12,731 nt of DNA from an uncultured Salinimicrobium sp. GTDB lineage: Bacteria; Bacteroidota; Bacteroidia; Flavobacteriales; Flavobacteriaceae. The DNA lies in NCBI GenBank assembly GCA_946887025.1, contig CAMPJY010000069.1, positions 1-12,731 on the forward strand, written 5' to 3'. The notes beneath the pieces are model-generated. The model saw nothing but the letters and a program-made list of their open reading frames with translations, was not told where the DNA came from and searched no databases. Numbering within the stretch: the first letter of the stretch is position 1; each line of letters opens with the position of its first letter. The position numbers were made by a program, and so were the translations under genes. Below, in pieces: positions 1 through 5,499 of this stretch.

Positions 1-218
1 CGGGTAGCCCTTTTATGGGCGAAGTAGGATTTTATTCCTTTGTCAAGAGCTAATTCCCCTTCTTCGGTTATTTCGACTTTTTCCTCAGAAACTTTTATCA
101 TCTCCAGTTCTTTCAACTGGAGAAAAACTTTGGTTTTATCCGGTTCTGCAAAAATATCGGCAATTTTCCCTTCTTTTACTTCCTTTAAAATATTATCGGC
201 AACGTGCATTTCATCCAT
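1..218 (-). CDS. Partial hypothetical protein with winged-helix-like N-terminus (runs off left edge)
   Basis: An open frame of 72 codons starts at ATG 216-218 (or at a second in-frame ATG, 207-209) and continues through the left edge without a stop. The visible protein is rich in Lys and Glu. A leucine-rich helix (about residues 31-41) is followed by a beta-hairpin-like stretch, KVSEEKVEITEEGELALDKG (about 43-61). That order resembles the recognition helix and wing of a winged-helix domain in which an ITEEG-type turn precedes a further helix. It is too short to name a family, and a DNA-binding role is inference only. No strong Shine-Dalgarno is visible, which is normal in Bacteroidetes. A hairpin terminator separates it from the upstream metallopeptidase, so it is probably its own transcription unit. 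The plus-strand frame over the same bases has no recognisable protein character. Confidence 0.6.
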   Translation of the reverse strand, partial: MDEMHVADNILKEVKEGKIADIFAEPDKTKVFLQLKELEMIKVSEEKVEITEEGELALDKGIKSYFAHKRAT

Positions 219-229
219 CTTCAAAGCCG

Positions 230-237
230 CAAATTAA
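230..237 (-). promoter_or_regulatory. Possible -7 promoter element for the left-edge gene
   Basis: Read on the minus strand the bases are TTAATTTG, a 7 of 8 match to the Bacteroidetes -7 element TAnnTTTG. It lies 11 bases upstream of ATG 216-218. I see no convincing TTG -33 partner at 17-23 bases. If real, the leader would be very short, and the second ATG (207-209) might be the one used. Confidence 0.25.
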
Positions 238-254
238 TATTTTCTTAGCCGCTG

Positions 255-289
255 AAAAAAGGATTAAGAAAGCTTTAACGGCCTTTTTT
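255..289 (-). terminator. Hairpin terminator downstream of the zinc metallopeptidase gene
   Basis: AAAAAAGG (255-262) pairs with CCTTTTTT (282-289). Inside, TTAAG and CTTTAA can extend the stem imperfectly. On the minus strand the structure ends in a run of six T, as expected for an intrinsic terminator of the gene ending at 334. The stem is mostly A-T, so the strength is uncertain. A second short hairpin (305-318) sits between it and the stop codon. Confidence 0.5.
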
Positions 290-304
290 AATGCAGCCAA
301 ACCT

Positions 305-318
305 CCCCATTTCTGGGG
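305..318 (-). other. Short perfect GC hairpin after the metallopeptidase stop codon
   Basis: CCCCA (305-309), loop TTTC, TGGGG (314-318) form a five-base-pair stem 16 bases past the stop codon of the upstream minus-strand gene. No T-run follows directly, so it is not a terminator on its own. It could stabilise the 3' end or add to the A-T-rich terminator just beyond. Confidence 0.35.
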
Positions 319-333
319 TATTACTGGAACAAA

Positions 334-1176
334 TTAATTCAATAATGCTTCAAAGGTTTCTCCCTGACTTATGTTACCTGTACGGTAGCCTTTGGTAAAC
401 CATTCAACCCGCTGTCTGGATGTTCCATGCGTAAAAGCATCCGGCACAACTGTCCCGGAAGTTCTTTTCATGATGGCGTCATCCCCTACCGCACTAGCTG
501 CGCTTAAAGCCTCTTCTATATCGCCGGGATCGAGGTTCTCCTGATTATGGTGCGCCCAAACTCCCGCATAAAAATCGGCCTGCAGCTCCAGGGCCACGGA
601 AAGCTCATTTGCCTCAGCCTGGCTAAGCCCCTGCTGCAGGCGCCGCACTTCCTCCGCCGTTCCGATTAAATTCTGGACATGATGCCCCACTTCATGAGCA
701 ATTACATAAGCTATGGCAAAGTCTCCCCCCTTTGCACCGAAGCGTGTACGCAGCTCTTCAAAGAATTTGAGGTCCATGTACAGCTTTTCATCTGCAGGGC
801 AATAGAAAGGCCCGGAGGCTGCAGAAGCTCCACCACAGGCGGTCTGAACTCTATCGGAGAAAAGCACCATCCCCGGCTCCCTGTAATCTGCTCCATTCTG
901 AGCAAAGATCTCATTCCAGATGTCTTCCGTATCCGCAAGCACGACCTCTGTGAAAACTCCAAGTTCTTTCTCAGCGGCTGTCAGCTCCCGCTCTTCAGTC
1001 ACAGGTCCCTGCTGTGGAATCTGATCCAGGATCTGATTAACCTCACTACCTCCAAAGAGCTGGATCACCAGAAAAATTATGGCAATCAGTCCCCCACCTG
1101 CAGCTATCTTGGTGCCGGTTGATTTTCCTCTGCGGTCCTCAACATTGGTACTCCGCCTTCTGCCTTTCCATTTCAT
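334..1176 (-). CDS. Membrane-anchored neutral zinc metallopeptidase (YpfJ family)
   Basis: A 280-residue protein of the putative neutral zinc metallopeptidase family (Pfam Zn_peptidase, YpfJ type). The N-terminus carries the family signature MKWKGRRRSTNVEDRRG, then one membrane segment at about 24-42, so the catalytic part is probably periplasmic. The zinc site is visible: HEVGH at 161-165 with a further His at 166, and downstream ELQAD (197-201), where the acidic residues are candidates for the third ligand. Two cysteines (114 and 126) flank the conserved TACGGA...GPFYCP segment and may form a disulfide. The C-terminal GTSRQRVEWF...GY (251-264) is also typical. Length and start agree with the family. 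Substrates are unknown; a role in envelope protein turnover is inference. It lies 40 bases downstream of a small membrane protein gene on the same strand, possibly co-transcribed, and is followed by a hairpin terminator. Confidence 0.93.
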   Translation of the reverse strand: MKWKGRRRSTNVEDRRGKSTGTKIAAGGGLIAIIFLVIQLFGGSEVNQILDQIPQQGPVTEERELTAAEKELGVFTEVVLADTEDIWNEIFAQNGADYREPGMVLFSDRVQTACGGASAASGPFYCPADEKLYMDLKFFEELRTRFGAKGGDFAIAYVIAHEVGHHVQNLIGTAEEVRRLQQGLSQAEANELSVALELQADFYAGVWAHHNQENLDPGDIEEALSAASAVGDDAIMKRTSGTVVPDAFTHGTSRQRVEWFTKGYRTGNISQGETFEALLN

Positions 1177-1216
1177 TTAAACAATTTTAATTTGCATGGT
1201 ATCTTCTTTATAGAGA

Positions 1217-1411
1217 TCAGGCAAAAATGAGGTACAGGCCCAGCACAAGAAAAGCGATTCCTGCTGCCAGGATTTTGTAAACCTCCAGCCTTTCCCTCCA
1301 ATAGGGGGAATGCAGCGCCTTCATTTTATTCAGATTAAGAAATACGAGAACAAATACGATGAGCCCCAGAAAAATGCTAAGGAGGCCAAAAATAAGCTCC
1401 TGCCTTACCAT
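1217..1411 (-). CDS. Small two-helix membrane protein, unknown function
   Basis: A 64-residue protein made almost entirely of two hydrophobic helices: about residues 6-27 (FGLLSIFLGLIVFVLVFLNL) and about 46-63 (ILAAGIAFLVLGLYLIFA). They are joined by a basic, aromatic loop containing KMKALHSPYWRERLEVYK. The positive loop suggests that it faces the cytoplasm, with both ends outside. I do not recognise a family. It is the first gene of a minus-strand pair with the zinc metallopeptidase (40-base gap) and is divergent from the ABC permease gene. Partnership with the peptidase would be a guess from proximity. The strongly hydrophobic composition with a charged loop, together with its position in a tidy gap, makes it more likely a gene than chance. 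Confidence 0.65.
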   Translation of the reverse strand: MVRQELIFGLLSIFLGLIVFVLVFLNLNKMKALHSPYWRERLEVYKILAAGIAFLVLGLYLIFA

Positions 1412-1551
1412 ACTAACTTTTCAAAATATCCCATAGATTCACTCTTAGTTCTACTTCACCTACTGAAGCCTCTATAATAAAGGTCTGTAATCTTTAGGAA
1501 ATAAAATGTTGGGGAAGTTATAAATTTTAAAGAATCCGGGGTTACAGGAGA

Positions 1552-1563
1552 AATTGCGCAATT
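1552..1563. promoter_or_regulatory. Perfect 12-bp palindrome upstream of the ABC permease
   Basis: AATTGCGCAATT is self-complementary and lies 93 bases before the permease start, in the divergent region 1412-1656. It has the size of a dimeric regulator site. No regulator is identified and only one copy is seen here, so an operator role is speculative. I find no good TAnnTTTG promoter for the permease in this 245-base gap. Confidence 0.25.
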
Positions 1564-1622
1564 CTGAACTTATGTTAATTAAAATCCGGAAAATATCCCC
1601 CATTCCGTAACAAGCTGCACGA

Positions 1623-1635
1623 ATTAGCGTCTAAT
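1623..1635. promoter_or_regulatory. Short inverted repeat in the permease leader
   Basis: ATTAG (1623-1627), spacer CGT, CTAAT (1631-1635), ending 21 bases before the permease ATG. It could be a weak hairpin or a small operator. Chance occurrence in A-T-rich DNA is quite possible. Confidence 0.2.
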
Positions 1636-1656
1636 AAAGAAAATCAGCCTAACCGA

Positions 1657-2895
1657 ATGTTTTCACTCTTCAAAGAGAATATCAGAATTGCTTTTGATTC
1701 CATAAAAGGGCAACTGCTCCGCACTATTCTGACCGTTTTGATCATTGCCATAGGAATTACTGCCCTGGTAGGGATTCTCAGTGCCGTAACGGCCCTGGAA
1801 AACACCATAAGCAGTGACTTTGCCTCCATGGGAGCCAACACCTTCAACCTGCAGCAATACGACAACCAGGTGCGTGTGGAAGGCGGGGAACGGGAAAAAA
1901 TCAATCCCATTATCGGATATAGGGAGGTCAAGGAGTTTAAAGATAAGTACAATTACCCCGGCACCCAGGTTTCCATTTCATTCACCGGAACCTCCTCGGC
2001 AGAGGTGAAATATGAAAATGAGGAAACAGATCCAGAAGTCAGCATCCTGGGGGTTAATGAGAACTACCTTATCAATTCAGGCCTGGAACTGCAGGAAGGA
2101 AGGGATTTCAACTATTTTGATATAGAGAACAATAATAACGTGGCAGTCCTCGGCTCCGACTTCACCGATGGTCTGTTTAAAGATATGGATCCTATAGGAA
2201 AGACGATCAGTGTCCGAGGCGTTAAATTTACAGTTATTGGGGTTCTGGAAGAAAAAGGTTCCACTTTTGGAAATAACCAGGACCTGCGGGTCCTGATCCC
2301 TCTTCAGTATGCCCGATCGATTTTCACAATGCCGAACATCAACTACAATATAAGTGTGCGGGTCAATAATAAAGAAATGCTGGAGGGGGCTCAGGAAGAG
2401 GCAATCCTCACCTTCAGGAATATTAGGGGCCTTAGTCCTGTGGAGGAGAACAATTTCGGAATGGGGAGGAGTGATGATCTGATAAATCAGATCTTCCAGA
2501 TCACAAGCTACCTGAATCTCGCGGCCTGGATAATATCCATCATTACTATTTTCGGATCCTCTATTGCCCTTATGAATATCATGCTGGTATCCGTAACTGA
2601 AAGGACGCGCGAGATTGGGGTGAGAAAAGCTCTGGGAGCAAAAAAGAATACCATAGCCTCCCAGTTTTTCATGGAAACCCTGATCATCGGTCAGATTGGA
2701 GGCCTGCTGGGGATCCTTCTTGGAATCCTGATCGGAATGGGCGTTTCATCCATGGCAGGTTTTGATTTCGTCACCCCCTGGAAAGCCATTCTCTCGGCTA
2801 CGGGGATTACTATCCTTGTGGCTATACTTGCAGGAAGCTATCCGGCTACCAAAGCTGCAAAGCAGGACCCAATTGAATCTTTAAGGTACGAATAG
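1657..2895 (+). CDS. MacB/FtsX-type ABC transporter permease
   Basis: A 412-residue permease of the MacB / lipoprotein-release type. Order: N-terminal cytoplasmic helix (1-18); first membrane helix about 22-46; large extracytoplasmic MacB periplasmic-core domain (about 48-270); then three membrane helices near 287-311, 343-365 and 376-396 forming the FtsX domain. The segment after helix two, VSVTERTREIGVRKALGAKK (311-330), is the conserved coupling region that contacts the ATPase. The C-terminal end, YPATKAAKQDPIESLRYE, is also typical. The start gives the usual MFSLFKENI-type beginning. Such proteins work as dimers with a LolD/MacB-like ATPase and move lipoproteins, peptides or toxic compounds, or pass force across the membrane. 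The odd point is that no ATPase, membrane-fusion protein or outer-membrane channel gene is adjacent: the upstream neighbour is divergent and the downstream one convergent. The substrate cannot be told. Confidence 0.93.
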   Translation: MFSLFKENIRIAFDSIKGQLLRTILTVLIIAIGITALVGILSAVTALENTISSDFASMGANTFNLQQYDNQVRVEGGEREKINPIIGYREVKEFKDKYNYPGTQVSISFTGTSSAEVKYENEETDPEVSILGVNENYLINSGLELQEGRDFNYFDIENNNNVAVLGSDFTDGLFKDMDPIGKTISVRGVKFTVIGVLEEKGSTFGNNQDLRVLIPLQYARSIFTMPNINYNISVRVNNKEMLEGAQEEAILTFRNIRGLSPVEENNFGMGRSDDLINQIFQITSYLNLAAWIISIITIFGSSIALMNIMLVSVTERTREIGVRKALGAKKNTIASQFFMETLIIGQIGGLLGILLGILIGMGVSSMAGFDFVTPWKAILSATGITILVAILAGSYPATKAAKQDPIESLRYE

Positions 2896-2920
2896 ATCAC
2901 CGTAAAAATTTACTTGATCT
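2894..2920. terminator. Imperfect palindrome between convergent genes, possible bidirectional terminator
   Basis: AGATCA (2894-2899) pairs with TGATCT (2915-2920), and inside it GTAAA (2902-2906) faces TTTAC (2909-2913). The left arm includes the last bases of the permease stop codon TAG. No long T-run follows on either strand, so it is not a classic intrinsic terminator. Its place between two convergent stop codons is what suggests a role in 3'-end formation. Confidence 0.4.
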
Positions 2921-2934
2921 GCGGGAAAATAACC

Positions 2935-3408
2935 TTACAGCCCCAGATGTTTTTCAAAAAAGCCATAAAGATCCCCCTTGGTTATCACTGCCCCCTGTTG
3001 AATGAGCGCAAAAATATCCATATTCCTGTCTTCGCTGATGACTTTGGATGAAGTATACAGGGAAACGGAATCGTCCATTAGATTTTTCTGCAACCATTGG
3101 TAACCTTCCCGTGTGGTGACATCTATCTGTTCGTTTTCTACCTTCACCCCAATAAGATTGATGGTCACTTCGGTAATATTGAACAGGAAGATTTGCTGTG
3201 GCGAAAAGTGTTCCAGAAAACGGGCCTGATTTAAAACCCCTTCCCAGACAAGATCACTGAAAATGTCCAGTTCCTCTTCGGCAGCCTCAGGTTTATTAGT
3301 CTTAATGTCCTCCCATTCCGAAGCTGTTATGGATTGTGTGGCAAGAAAATTAATAAATTCCTTATGCAGTTCGTCGAACTGCTCTTTAGTCAGTCTTGCG
3401 TATTTCAT
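2935..3408 (-). CDS. Conserved hypothetical protein (DUF6495-like), next to ribosomal operon
   Basis: A 157-residue acidic, soluble-looking protein with no signal peptide or membrane helix. Its N-terminus is MKYARLTKEQFDELHKEFI. The body contains an aromatic and acidic helix (EELDIFSDLVWEGVLNQARF, about 45-64), a beta-rich centre ending in GYQWLQKNLMDDSVSLYTSSKVI (about 102-124), and a C-terminal YGFFEKHLGL. From memory it resembles a small flavobacterial family annotated as DUF6495; that assignment is recollection and should be tested by profile search. No catalytic motif is obvious. It lies 71 bases downstream of rplI on the same strand, with the ribosomal operon terminator in the gap. I see no good promoter of its own, so expression may depend on read-through. 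Confidence 0.8.
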   Translation of the reverse strand: MKYARLTKEQFDELHKEFINFLATQSITASEWEDIKTNKPEAAEEELDIFSDLVWEGVLNQARFLEHFSPQQIFLFNITEVTINLIGVKVENEQIDVTTREGYQWLQKNLMDDSVSLYTSSKVISEDRNMDIFALIQQGAVITKGDLYGFFEKHLGL

Positions 3409-3429
3409 AAATATAGAATTCAGTTAAAT

Positions 3430-3460
3430 AAAAAAGCCCACTTCAACAGAAGCAGGCTTT
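3430..3460 (-). terminator. rplI: Intrinsic terminator of the rpsF-rpsR-rplI operon
   Basis: On the minus strand AAAGCC (pairing with GGCTTT, outer arms 3455-3460 and 3433-3438) encloses a second stem formed by CTTC (3441-3444) and GAAG (3449-3452) around loop AACA. The structure is followed by a run of six T. It begins 20 bases past the rplI stop codon, so this is a textbook Rho-independent terminator. Confidence 0.85.
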
Positions 3461-3479
3461 AGTAGTATTGTATGATGTT

Positions 3480-3935
3480 TTAGGATGCTGCTTCCGCAAC
3501 AACATCAAATTTGAAAGGTACAACCACAGCTCTGTGGAAACGCAAGGTAGCTTCATACTGACCTAAACGCTTAATACTTCCACCGGCAACAGTGATATAT
3601 TTCTTTTCGATCTCAATACCTTCTTTAGCTAAAGCTTCAGAAAGGTCGGCATTGGTAACAGATCCGTAGATCTTGTCGCCTGCACCAGCCTTGGCAGTAA
3701 GCTTAACATCCAAACCATTAAGTTTGGCAGCAACTGCTTTAGCCTCGTCAATCTCCTTTTGTTCTTTATAAGCACGTTGTTTTAGCGTCTCAGCCAAAAC
3801 TTTACGGGCAGAAGGGGTTGCCAATTCAGCAAAACCTTGAGGGATCAGAAAGTTTCTGCCGAATCCGTTCTTCACGGTAACAACATCATCTTTAAATCCT
3901 AAATTCTCTACGTCTTTTTTAAGTATCAATTCCAT
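3480..3935 (-). CDS. rplI: 50S ribosomal protein L9
   Basis: A 151-residue L9, close to the usual 148-150. The N-terminal rRNA-binding domain is clear: MELILKKDVENLGFKDDVVT, then the strongly conserved KNGFGRNFLIPQGFA (23-37). A charged connecting helix follows (about 41-74). The C-terminal domain contains GDKIYGSVT (86-94) and IKRLGQYEATLRFH (121-134), the second RNA-binding face. L9 sits at the base of the L1 stalk and helps maintain reading frame and limit ribosome collisions. It is the last gene of the rpsF-rpsR-rplI unit, 12 bases after rpsR, with a purine-rich AAAAGGGG stretch before the ATG, and it ends just before a strong terminator. Confidence 0.98.
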   Translation of the reverse strand: MELILKKDVENLGFKDDVVTVKNGFGRNFLIPQGFAELATPSARKVLAETLKQRAYKEQKEIDEAKAVAAKLNGLDVKLTAKAGAGDKIYGSVTNADLSEALAKEGIEIEKKYITVAGGSIKRLGQYEATLRFHRAVVVPFKFDVVAEAAS

Positions 3936-3947
3936 AATTGCCCCTTT

Positions 3948-4244
3948 TTATTTTAATAAATCGCCAACATAAGGCATTAATGCAAGGTGACGTGCACGTT
4001 TAACGGCAACAGCCACTTTTCTCTGGTATTTCAAAGAAGTACCGGTTAAACGACGTGGTAACAATTTACCTTGTTCGTTTACAAAGGCCAATAGGTAGTC
4101 TGCATCTTTATAGTCGATATATTTAATACCTGACTTTTTAAAGCGGCAATACTTCTTTTGTTTATTGGTATCAATATTAAGCGGAGTCAGATATCTGATC
4201 TCCCCATCTTTTTTACCTTTAGCTTGTTGTTCTATAGATGACAT
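3948..4244 (-). CDS. rpsR: 30S ribosomal protein S18
   Basis: A 98-residue S18. The first 28 residues are a lineage-type extension rich in Lys and Gln. The conserved core starts at [20 protein letters not shown] (28-47), and the rRNA/S6-binding part reads [20 protein letters not shown] (62-81), then [12 protein letters not shown]18 binds the 30S platform as a heterodimer with S6, encoded immediately upstream with only three bases between stop and start, consistent with tight translational coupling and equal output. There is no ssb gene between rpsF and rpsR, unlike the arrangement in proteobacteria and Firmicutes. The short 98-residue length and the extension fit Bacteroidetes S18. Confidence 0.98.
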   Translation of the reverse strand: MSSIEQQAKGKKDGEIRYLTPLNIDTNKQKKYCRFKKSGIKYIDYKDADYLLAFVNEQGKLLPRRLTGTSLKYQRKVAVAVKRARHLALMPYVGDLLK

Positions 4245-4247
4245 AAC

Positions 4248-4586
4248 TTACGCTTTTTCTTTGTTTCTGTTTCTTCTTTTCTCTGCCCAGGCAATGGCGT
4301 GTTTATCCAATCTTACAGTCAGATAACGCATCATGCGCTCATCCCTTCTGAATTCCACTTCCAAAGGATTGATAACCTCTCCTTCAACAGTGTACTCAAA
4401 TAAATGGTAAAAACCACTTTTCTTGTGCTGGATTGGGTAAGCCAATTTCTTTAGACCCCAGTCCTCTTTTGATATCATCTTGGCGCCTCTAGAAACAAGA
4501 AAATCTTCGTATTTCTTCACTGTTTCCTTTATCTGGTCTTCAGATAAAACGGGATTCAAGATGAAAACAGTTTCATAATGATTCAT
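4248..4586 (-). CDS. rpsF: 30S ribosomal protein S6
   Basis: A 112-residue S6 with the ferredoxin-like fold signature: MNHYETVFILNPVLSEDQIK at the start, the conserved centre EDWGLKKLAYPIQHKKSGFY (41-60), then FEYTVEG, and DERMMRYLTVRLDKHA (81-96). The C-terminus is a basic tail RRNRNKEKA. S6 binds S18 and then the central domain of 16S rRNA. It is the first gene of the rpsF-rpsR-rplI operon. A strong Bacteroidetes promoter lies just upstream (4616-4646) and gives only a short untranslated leader. Divergent from it is the LytTR regulator gene. Confidence 0.98.
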   Translation of the reverse strand: MNHYETVFILNPVLSEDQIKETVKKYEDFLVSRGAKMISKEDWGLKKLAYPIQHKKSGFYHLFEYTVEGEVINPLEVEFRRDERMMRYLTVRLDKHAIAWAEKRRNRNKEKA

Positions 4587-4615
4587 ATAAATCTACTTTA
4601 AATTAAAATTGGCTG

Positions 4616-4646
4616 CAAAAATAGAACTTATTTTTCTATTATCAAA
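4616..4646 (-). promoter_or_regulatory. rpsF: Promoter of the rpsF ribosomal operon
   Basis: On the minus strand a TTTG -33 element (4643-4646) is followed after 19 bases by TATTTTTG (4616-4623), an exact match to TAnnTTTG. Spacing and both boxes fit the primary sigma factor of Bacteroidetes. Transcription should start within a few bases of 4610, leaving about 25 bases of leader before the rpsF ATG. Confidence 0.8.
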
Positions 4647-4698
4647 GCCTGAAAACCTCGACAAAAGTCTTTTTTAATCGGTCAACTTCATCAACCTC

Positions 4699-4729
4699 TT
4701 GTAATTTAGAAAATATTTGTTTAATATTG
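4699..4729 (+). promoter_or_regulatory. Likely promoter of the LytTR response regulator
   Basis: TTG (4699-4701), 20 bases, then TAATATTG (4722-4729), a 7 of 8 match to TAnnTTTG. It ends 20 bases before the GTG at 4750. If right, the upstream TTG codon at 4717 cannot be the translation start, because it lies inside the promoter. Confidence 0.45.
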
Positions 4730-4749
4730 CTTTTACTAATCCCATTCTT

Positions 4750-5466
4750 GTGGAAGAAATTGTACTCAAATGTGCCGTAGTTGATGATTCGAGTTTACAA
4801 CGCCTGTCGATTGTCAAGCTCATTAAGGACCATCCTTCGCTCAAGCTGGTAGCCGAGTATAATAATGCCATTGAAACTAAAAACGGCCTTCTGGATGTCC
4901 AGGTCGATTTGATTTTCCTCGATATAGAAATGCCAATACTTTCGGGTTTTGATCTCCTGGACGACCTTCCCAATAAGCCACAGATTATTTTTGTTACCGG
5001 AAAGACCAAATACGCATTTAAAGCTTTTGATTATGACGCTGTGGATTACCTTCACAAGCCTATTTCAAAAGATCGGTTCTATAATGCAGTTACCAAGGCC
5101 CTTAATCTATTCAAGTTAAAAACTGAAGGCGGAGCCCAGATTGAAGACGAGGAATTCATCTTTGTCAAGAGCAATCTCAAAAACCGAAAGGTAATGCTCA
5201 GCAAACTTAAATATATTGAGGCCCTGGGAGATTACGTGAAATTCGTAACTGAGAAAGACAGTTTTGTGGTTTTGGCTACCATGAAATCTTTTGAGAACCA
5301 GCTGCCTCCGGATAAGTTCCTAAGGATCCATAAATCTTACATTGTTAATCTCGATAAAATAGAACGCTACAACAGCCGGAACATTGAGATCGACAAGCAA
5401 CAGATCCCCCTTAGCCGCCATAAGAAATCTGAACTTGTGGAAGCCCTTGCCGCTGCCAATCAGTAA
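4750..5466 (+). CDS. LytTR-family response regulator (REC-LytTR), no adjacent kinase
   Basis: A two-domain regulator of about 238 residues from GTG 4750. The receiver domain (about 7-118) has the acidic pair VVDDS (D12, D13), the phospho-acceptor D58 in DLIFLDIEMP, T84 in FVTGK, and K103 in YLHKPIS. The LytTR DNA-binding domain (about 134-234) contains FVKSNLKNRKVMLSKLKYIE, GDYVKFVT, FLRIHKSYIVNLDKI and the closing PLSRHKKSELVEAL. LytTR proteins bind DNA repeats upstream of target genes, usually after phosphorylation by a membrane histidine kinase. None is encoded nearby, so the partner must be elsewhere. The start is uncertain: the frame opens at TTG 4717, but homologues begin two to six residues before the KCAVVDD-like segment, and a promoter-like sequence covers 4717. 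GTG 4750 therefore fits best. The gene is divergent from rpsF and convergent with priA. Confidence 0.92.
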   Translation: MEEIVLKCAVVDDSSLQRLSIVKLIKDHPSLKLVAEYNNAIETKNGLLDVQVDLIFLDIEMPILSGFDLLDDLPNKPQIIFVTGKTKYAFKAFDYDAVDYLHKPISKDRFYNAVTKALNLFKLKTEGGAQIEDEEFIFVKSNLKNRKVMLSKLKYIEALGDYVKFVTEKDSFVVLATMKSFENQLPPDKFLRIHKSYIVNLDKIERYNSRNIEIDKQQIPLSRHKKSELVEALAAANQ

Positions 5467-5499
5467 CCTCTCAGATTCCTTGTCGAATAACCTCCTTTT

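Noticed and set aside
679..1122. 147-codon plus-strand frame opposite the zinc metallopeptidase
   Set aside because: It is antisense to the conserved catalytic region, and the translation has no domain character. The minus-strand gene explains the open frame.
4717..4749. TTG start for the LytTR regulator
   Set aside because: The extra residues are not family-like, and the codon lies inside the proposed promoter; GTG 4750 is favoured.
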